From the NCBI GenBank assembly GCA_021821185.1, contig JAKACU010000007.1:1-36971 (forward strand): a DNA stretch of 36,971 bases. Direction: 5' to 3'. Position 1 is the first letter of the stretch, and every line of letters starts with the position of its first letter. Shown piece by piece: positions 32,703 through 36,971 of this stretch. The notes beneath the pieces are model-generated. The model saw nothing but the letters and a program-made list of their open reading frames with translations, had not been told where the DNA came from and made no database searches. Both the position numbers and the translations under genes were made by a program. Origin of the DNA: Bacillota bacterium (GTDB taxonomy: Bacteria > Bacillota > Bacilli > Alicyclobacillales > SLC66).

Positions 32703-32778
32703 TTTCTTCGCGGTAGAATGCGATATAATAACATCGTATAAAGAGATGACCCAATTGCTAGGAAGCGGAGAGATTGCC

Positions 32779-33273
32779 ATGGATCAAAAAAAGAAGATGG
32801 CCATTTTGCACCTTTTGCATGAAGACGCTCACCGATCGATAGATACGCTTTCGGTGATGGTTGGAGAACCCAAAGAGCAAGTGACTGAGGCTATAGCGGA
32901 CTTGGAGAAAAGTGGAGTCATTGTTCGCTATGGTGCAGTTGTGAACTGGGATAAAGCCGATTCGTCCAGAGTTACCGCTGTTATTGATGTCAAAGTAACA
33001 CCACAAAGGGAACTTGGTTTTGATGCGATTGCTGAGCGGATTTATCGCTTTAAGGAAGTTGTTTCCGTGGCGTTGATGTCAGGTTCGTATGATCTTCAGG
33101 TCATTGTAGAGGGCCGTAAAATTCAAGAAGTGGCTCAGTTCGTCTCTGAAAAACTTTCGACAATTGAAAATGTCACCTCAACTACAACCCAGTTCCGGTT
33201 GAAGACGTACAAGTTTGATGGGGTCATCTTTGATGATCATGAAGGCGATCAACGTTTGGTGGTTGCACCGTGA
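32779..33273 (+). CDS. alaR: Lrp/AsnC-family regulator (AlaR-like)
   Basis: 164 residues from ATG 32779, with GGAGAG upstream. The longer frame from 32692 covers promoter DNA. The N-terminal helix-turn-helix (about residues 5-50) is MAILHLLHEDAHRSIDTLSV with VTEAIADLEKSGVIVRYGAV. The C-terminal effector/oligomer domain shows VVSVALMSGSYDLQVIVEG. Its GTGA overlap with the aminotransferase gene reproduces the B. subtilis alaR-alaT pair, in which AlaR activates alanine aminotransferase in response to alanine. The symbol rests on this arrangement and the strong partner match. The C-terminal tail beyond residue 145 (YKFDGVIFDDHEGD) is somewhat longer than in classical Lrp. Confidence 0.82.
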   Translation: MDQKKKMAILHLLHEDAHRSIDTLSVMVGEPKEQVTEAIADLEKSGVIVRYGAVVNWDKADSSRVTAVIDVKVTPQRELGFDAIAERIYRFKEVVSVALMSGSYDLQVIVEGRKIQEVAQFVSEKLSTIENVTSTTTQFRLKTYKFDGVIFDDHEGDQRLVVAP

Positions 33274-34436
33274 ACAAACTTTATGAGCGTTTGTCACCTA
33301 CCGTAAGTCAACTGCCTCCATCAGGAATTCGCCGGTTTTTTGATCTGGCAAGCGAGATGGAAGATATTATTTCGCTAGGTGTTGGTGAACCGGATTTTGT
33401 CACACCCTGGAGGGTTAGGGAGGCGTGTGTTTATGCCTTGGAACGGGGCTATACAACCTATACGTCCAACCGCGGATTACCTGAATTGCGTACTGCGATA
33501 GCAAATTATCTTCAGCGATTCTCTTTAGAGTATGATCCTTCGCAGGAGTTGATGGTGACAGTCGGTGGCAGTGAGGCTATCGATATTGCTTTACGTACTT
33601 TGCTTTGCCCGGGTGATGAGGTACTAATCCCTGAACCCGCTTATGTCTCGTATTATCCTTGCGCGACCCTTGCAGGCGGCGTGCCTGTTGCAGTAACAAC
33701 GTTAGCCAAAGATGATTTTAAATTAACGCCCAAAAACCTTCGTGAAAAAATTACCGCTAAATCTAAAGTGCTTGTCCTTTGTTATCCGAATAATCCAACG
33801 GGTGCCGTCATGCGGCAGGAAGAATTGTCACAAATTGCGGAGATCGTACTTGAACATGATTTATTTGTTATCTCTGATGAGATTTATGCTGAACTTACTT
33901 ACGGAACACATCATGCCAGTATTGCTGCTTTAAAAGGTATGAAGGAACGCACGGTTTTAGTAAGTGGTATGTCTAAAGCGTTTGCTATGACGGGGTGGCG
34001 CATCGGCTATGCAGCAGCGCCTTTAGAAATTCTGCAGGAAATGTTGAAAATCCACCAGTACACGATCATGTGTGCCCCGATCATGGGACAAATGGCAGCT
34101 GTAGAGGCATTGAAAAATGGGGAACAGGATAAAGAGCGTATGATTGAGGACTATGACCAACGCAGACGCCTTATCGTACAAGGATTACGATCGATTGGCT
34201 TGTCCTGTCATGAACCTCAGGGTGCATTTTATGCTTTTCCGGACATCACCTCTACGGGCCTCTCCTCACAAGATTTTGCGCAGGGATTGCTGAGGCACGC
34301 AAAAGTGGCAGTCGTACCAGGAGATGCTTTTGGTCAAAGTGGGCAAGGATATGTTCGGTGTTCCTATGCAACGTCTGTGGAACAAATCGAACATGCCATC
34401 GAGCGCATTGGCAAATATGTTGCTTCTCTGCAGTAA
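33270..34436 (+). CDS. alaT: Class I/II PLP aminotransferase (AlaT-like)
   Basis: 388 residues from GTG 33270, overlapping the regulator's stop by four bases. The sequence SGIRRFFDLASEMEDIISLG, GEPDFVTPW, CYPNNPTGAV, ISDEIYAELTYG and VSGMSKAFAMTGWRIGY is very close to B. subtilis AlaT (YugH) as I recall it. Lys236 in the last motif is the pyridoxal-phosphate lysine; Asp203 and Tyr206 of ISDEIY contact the cofactor. The C-terminal VAVVPGDAFGQSGQGYVRCS includes the substrate-carboxylate Arg. Expected reaction: alanine-glutamate transamination, although closely related aspartate-type activity cannot be excluded. Control by the adjacent Lrp-family protein is likely. Confidence 0.9.
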   Translation: MNKLYERLSPTVSQLPPSGIRRFFDLASEMEDIISLGVGEPDFVTPWRVREACVYALERGYTTYTSNRGLPELRTAIANYLQRFSLEYDPSQELMVTVGGSEAIDIALRTLLCPGDEVLIPEPAYVSYYPCATLAGGVPVAVTTLAKDDFKLTPKNLREKITAKSKVLVLCYPNNPTGAVMRQEELSQIAEIVLEHDLFVISDEIYAELTYGTHHASIAALKGMKERTVLVSGMSKAFAMTGWRIGYAAAPLEILQEMLKIHQYTIMCAPIMGQMAAVEALKNGEQDKERMIEDYDQRRRLIVQGLRSIGLSCHEPQGAFYAFPDITSTGLSSQDFAQGLLRHAKVAVVPGDAFGQSGQGYVRCSYATSVEQIEHAIERIGKYVASLQ

Positions 34437-34443
34437 AAGTGTG

Positions 34444-34468
34444 TACCTGCACCTCGCAGGTGCAGGTA
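34444..34468. terminator. Hairpin between convergent alaT and flavoprotein genes
   Basis: TACCTGCACC (34444-34453) pairs perfectly with GGTGCAGGTA (34459-34468). No long T-run follows on either strand, so termination strength is uncertain. Confidence 0.5.
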
Positions 34469-34479
34469 ATGTCATGGTC

Positions 34480-35433
34480 TTACCATACAGGGAGATTTTC
34501 TTGGCGTAATGATTTGTTGATCCAGATGGCTGCTTGGGCACCTTCTCCAATGGCGATCATCACTTGTTGGGAATGGGCTACAACATCGCCTACGGCCCAC
34601 ACACCTTTGACATTGGTTTCTTTGGTTCTGGGGTCTACGATAATGTAGTCTTTATCATTCGTGGTGACCCCGAGTCCTTTTGCGAGACTTGAATGAACAC
34701 TTTGCATGCCGAGTGCAGAAAACACCTTTTCACAGGCAATTTCGGTGCCATCTTCGAGAATGACCTTTTCAATAAGATCGCGTTGTTCGCCGACAAAACG
34801 AGCCAGTTTCCCAGTAAATACGGGGATGGTATTGTCATGCATCGTTTGTAACCAAGTATCGCTTATTGGTTTATCCGGTTCAACGTTAACCACTGCTAGA
34901 TCTTGAGTCCATCCGAGTAATGTGTGGGCCATAGTGGGCCCACTGTTACCTCGTCCCACTACCACGACTTTTTTGTCAATCAATTCATAACCATCACAAT
35001 CAGGACAATAATAAATGCTGTAACCCGCATAATGATATACATTAGGTACAGCAGGGTGCTCATCCATAACACCTGTGGCGATAATGATTTTTTTGGCCTC
35101 GATGTGATCAATCTGCTCAGGTGAGTGTTCCATGAGTTCTTTGCGACGTTGGGCTGTGATAACGAAATGATCGTCTTTTTGGACAATGGCTGTGACGACT
35201 TTCATAAGAAATTCAACCCCGTATTTTTTTGCTTGATGCTGACCATTTTTCAATAATTCCAAGCCTGATATACCATCAGGGAACCCGAGCACATTGTGGT
35301 ACATGGGCGTATAAAAGGTTCGTCCCTTGCTTTTATCAATAACAAGGGTCTTCCACCCGTAACGACCCAAATGAATTGCTGCTTGCAAACCACCAGCTCC
35401 ACCGCCAATAATGACGACGTCATACGTTTTCAT
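34480..35433 (-). CDS. Thioredoxin-reductase-like NAD(P)/FAD oxidoreductase
   Basis: 317 residues, ATG 35433 after AGGTGGGA. The N-terminal FAD motif is VVIIGGGAGGLQAAIHLGR, and the NAD(P) motif is VVVVGRGNSGPTMAHTLLG. The C-terminal FAD block is VKGVWAVGDVV. The redox pair is Cys143 and Cys146 in YYCPDCDGYE. Classical TrxB has CATC, so the CPDC pair places this protein in a separate TrxR-like group whose partner may not be thioredoxin. No thioredoxin gene is nearby. A TATACT box on the minus strand near 35475 may be its -10. Function: a thiol-disulfide or related flavin oxidoreductase. Specific substrate unknown. Confidence 0.82.
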   Translation of the reverse strand: MKTYDVVIIGGGAGGLQAAIHLGRYGWKTLVIDKSKGRTFYTPMYHNVLGFPDGISGLELLKNGQHQAKKYGVEFLMKVVTAIVQKDDHFVITAQRRKELMEHSPEQIDHIEAKKIIIATGVMDEHPAVPNVYHYAGYSIYYCPDCDGYELIDKKVVVVGRGNSGPTMAHTLLGWTQDLAVVNVEPDKPISDTWLQTMHDNTIPVFTGKLARFVGEQRDLIEKVILEDGTEIACEKVFSALGMQSVHSSLAKGLGVTTNDKDYIIVDPRTKETNVKGVWAVGDVVAHSQQVMIAIGEGAQAAIWINKSLRQENLPVW

Positions 35434-35579
35434 AATTTTCCCACCTATCTAAAGCCTCAATTCGTTGTCTTCAGTATACATCATCATCGAGTGATATTTT
35501 GCACAATGGAAATGGTATGGATACGGTACGCTTTTATTATGTAGTACAATGTCAATTGTCATAATGGGGGATTGTAGCG

Positions 35580-36044
35580 ATGGATCGGCAAATTATTGAT
35601 CTTGATGTAAGGGAGATTTTGCGCGCGAAAGGTGAGCCATTTCAGGATATTATGAAGGCTGTAACCCATGTTGGTCAAACTAATGTATTTCAATTGCATG
35701 CTACGTTTTTGCCCGAACCATTATTTCGCGTCTTAGGCAAACTCGGGTTTGGCCATGTGGTAGCCAAATATGCTGATGATTACTATGCTGTACAGTTCTG
35801 CCGGGATAAAAGTGATATTCCTGTTTTTTATGCGGATTTGCGCGATGTTTCATCACAAGAAGTGACTGGGCGTACACAGTCACTTTTGTCAGCTGTTGGG
35901 GAATTTGAAGAAGGTAAAGCGGTTATCGAGTTGTGGTTGACAGAGTATGTACAGCCTTTGCAAGAATTGCTTTTCCAAAAGCAAGTACTTGGTACAGAAG
36001 TAGGAAAAGAAAATGGGTATGTGCGTGTGCAACTTACGAAATAA
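35580..36044 (+). CDS. DUF2249-domain protein, two-lobed
   Basis: 154 residues, ATG 35580 after GGGGGAT. The first half IDLDVREILRAKGEPFQDIM, then ATFLPEPLFRVLGKLGFGH, is a clear DUF2249 domain (DVRE, GEPF..IM..V, P.PL...L...G). The second half ends with VIELWLTEYVQPLQELLFQK, resembling a diverged second copy. No Cys of the TusA type is in the conserved position. A shorter relative is encoded at 14152-14400. The family's biochemical role is not settled; it often neighbours hemerythrin-like or redox genes, and here it sits beside a flavoprotein and a small membrane protein. No terminator is obvious before the convergent gene at 36051. Confidence 0.75.
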   Translation: MDRQIIDLDVREILRAKGEPFQDIMKAVTHVGQTNVFQLHATFLPEPLFRVLGKLGFGHVVAKYADDYYAVQFCRDKSDIPVFYADLRDVSSQEVTGRTQSLLSAVGEFEEGKAVIELWLTEYVQPLQELLFQKQVLGTEVGKENGYVRVQLTK

Positions 36045-36050
36045 CCGTTA

Positions 36051-36449
36051 TCAGCCTTGAACAGCAAAAGTGCCGCCTGCATGCGCCGCGATCGCGGCTA
36101 CAGCTAAGACAACGATTTGAATCACGAAGTACAGACCGATACGCCACGGATTCTTCCCTTTGCGAAGGCGAATAACCAACGAAATGATCAAAAGAAAAAC
36201 GGTGGCTGATCCTAGACTGATGTGCTTGGCAAGCAAGGCTGGCAGAGAGCCTGATGAACCAAATTGATGCGTCATAATAACACCGAGCGTTATTAACGGG
36301 ATTAAAGTGACGATGCTGAGTAAAAAGCATGAAAGTGCCATCAGTGGATAGAAACGTGGTTCACGAAAAAAACCAATGAAATCAAAAAATAATCCTCCAA
36401 AGAGGAAGAGTACAAAAAGATTGGCTAGTAATCCATGAATTGAAGCCAT
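36051..36449 (-). CDS. Four-helix membrane protein, DUF2231-like
   Basis: 132 residues, ATG 36449 after GGGAGGACG. Four hydrophobic segments are visible: LLANLFVLFLFGGLFFDFIG, LMALSCFLLSIVTLIPLITL, SLGSATVFLLIISLVI and IGLYFVIQIVVLAVAAIAAH. Conserved-looking His residues lie near the N-terminus (ASIHGLLANL), before the third helix (LLAKHISLG) and in the last helix (AAHAGGTFAV). This pattern recalls DUF2231-type or small cytochrome-like proteins that may bind haem, but it is a weak match. A stable hairpin sits two bases upstream of its ribosome site (36463-36523). The gene is downstream of tlp in the same direction. Confidence 0.6.
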   Translation of the reverse strand: MASIHGLLANLFVLFLFGGLFFDFIGFFREPRFYPLMALSCFLLSIVTLIPLITLGVIMTHQFGSSGSLPALLAKHISLGSATVFLLIISLVIRLRKGKNPWRIGLYFVIQIVVLAVAAIAAHAGGTFAVQG

Positions 36450-36462
36450 AACGTCCTCCCAA

Positions 36463-36523
36463 GAACAGTCCTATTGCGATAACTAAACCAGATTCTCTGT
36501 GTATTTGCAATGTTGGACTGTTC
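36463..36523 (-). promoter_or_regulatory. Stem-loop immediately before the ribosome site of the membrane-protein gene
   Basis: GAACAGTCC (36463-36471) and GGACTGTTC (36515-36523) are perfect inverted repeats, with an inner ATTGC (36473-36477)/GCAAT (36507-36511) pair. It lies between tlp and the membrane gene and ends two bases ahead of GGGAGG. There is no T-tract. Confidence 0.5.
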
Positions 36524-36552
36524 TACAGGAGAACGAAGCAGGGTTAGGTCAA

Positions 36553-36759
36553 TCAATCATGAAATTCTTCGTTGAGAGCCTTCTTATTGTCTTGCAAACT
36601 TTCCAATCGGTTGTCGTTAGTATGTTCAATTTGGGTGCGCGTTTGTTCTGTTAAAGGAGCGGTTTGCAGAATTTCCTCTGCTTGTTTTAGATTATCCTCT
36701 GTGTTTGCTATAATTTCTTTGATTTTTCCAACACGATCATTGCGGCCGTTTGGTTGCAA
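36553..36759 (-). CDS. tlp: Small acid-soluble spore protein Tlp
   Basis: 68 residues from TTG 36759, preceded by GAGGAGGG. The sequence GRNDRVGKIKEIIANTEDNL then KQAEEIL follows the Tlp pattern known from B. subtilis (DDRSDNVEKLQ..V..T..N..EAE). The C-terminal half is Gln/Asn/Glu-rich and charged. It has no Cys and no membrane segment. Tlp accumulates in the forespore, so this gene is the main evidence in the window for a spore-forming host. Family members are normally forespore-specific (sigma-G); no confident sigma-G promoter was identified in the 90 bases upstream. Confidence 0.75.
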   Translation of the reverse strand: MQPNGRNDRVGKIKEIIANTEDNLKQAEEILQTAPLTEQTRTQIEHTNDNRLESLQDNKKALNEEFHD

Positions 36760-36844
36760 CCGAATCCCTCCTCTTATTTTTTTTCAGGATTTGCATCGTG
36801 CCCATACTTTATGCATATGACAACATAATTTTGGAGGAGTGAGT

Positions 36845-36874
36845 TTGAATCCTGAAATATTCATAGCGATGTAA
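36845..36874 (+). pseudogene. Start of an unknown gene interrupted by the right-hand terminal repeat
   Basis: A strong ribosome site, TTGGAGGAG (36832-36840), stands ahead of TTG 36845. After two codons of host sequence the frame enters the terminal repeat at 36851 and stops at 36872-36874. The arrangement suggests a gene cut just after its start codon. Its identity cannot be told from two codons, and another start codon may have been the real one. Confidence 0.35.
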
Positions 36875-36965
36875 AGAGGACACCAAAATTGGATGATACA
36901 GGAATGTATGAGTTTGGAATGGCTGGGCTTCCGAACCTTTTGTACTGTGAGGCGGCTGTGGGGTC
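36851..36965. mobile_element. Right copy of 115-bp terminal repeat, probable insertion-sequence end
   Basis: Perfect reverse complement of 1-115. The boundary at 36850/36851 abuts the ribosome site and first codons of an unknown gene, again consistent with an inserted element edge. Six more bases (36966-36971) extend beyond the matched part. Element type not identified. Confidence 0.55.
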
Positions 36966-36971
36966 TGGTTT

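Noticed and set aside
35434..35579. Promoter for the DUF2249 gene
   Set aside because: TATTAT at 35535 has no acceptable -35 box at normal spacing; not strong enough to report.
1..36971. End similarity as a sign of a circular plasmid or phage
   Set aside because: The terminal match is inverted, not direct, so the ends cannot be joined into a circle; gene content is chromosomal.

Overview
The window looks like a chromosomal piece of a spore-forming, low-to-mid GC Bacillota. Support comes from a Tlp-type small acid-soluble spore protein gene, a B. subtilis-like fadR-etfB-etfA operon with a FadR-type operator, an AlaR/AlaT-like pair, a YneR-type HesB protein, CcpA-type cre and LacI-type operators, strong Shine-Dalgarno sequences and frequent GTG/TTG starts. 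Alicyclobacillaceae or a relative is a guess only. No tRNA, rRNA, CRISPR array or phage module was seen.

Layout. (1) 1-5152: an oligopeptide ABC importer operon (oppD remnant, oppF, oppA, oppB, oppC). Its 5' end is cut off inside oppD by a 115-bp sequence that recurs, perfectly inverted, at the other end of the window (36851-36965). This is probably one insertion-sequence end shared by two copies. (2) 5153-8104: a CCA-adding enzyme gene and a second, non-lipidated OppA-like binding protein. (3) 8138-10601: FadR and the two electron-transfer flavoprotein subunits behind a readable promoter/operator. (4) 10640-14400: an L,D-transpeptidase, mannose-6-phosphate isomerase, a divergent HemY-type porphyrinogen oxidase and a small DUF2249-like protein. 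(5) 14463-16194: two tandem SGNH-hydrolase-like exported proteins separated by a large hairpin. (6) 16294-20082: a heterodimeric ABC exporter with one degenerate ATP site and a small zinc-ribbon protein. (7) 20151-26626: a carbohydrate locus with a LacI repressor, glycogen-debranching-type glucosidase, sugar-binding protein and two permeases. It has palindromic operators and a consensus cre site. (8) 26885-28431: a diverged IS481-type integrase with an added N-terminal Cys/His module, directly followed by a HesB/YneR-like gene. (9) 28451-36759: an ABC1/UbiB kinase-like protein with a small upstream partner, an HPr/Crh-like protein lacking the phospho-histidine, HtrA protease, a Lin0512-family protein, an Lrp regulator with alanine-type aminotransferase, a thioredoxin-reductase-like flavoprotein, a second DUF2249 protein, a four-helix membrane protein and Tlp. 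(10) 36845 to the end: the start of another gene, interrupted by the second copy of the terminal repeat.

How it fits together: the window is dominated by uptake (peptides, oligosaccharides) and carbon-flow control. FadR would control beta-oxidation electron transfer, and LacI plus CcpA would control oligosaccharide use. The Crh-like protein could feed the same CcpA circuit. The most unusual items are the Crh-like protein without His15, the integrase that looks domesticated, the SGNH pair with its intergenic hairpin and apparent AUA/AUC start, and the stem-loops placed directly after two binding-protein genes.
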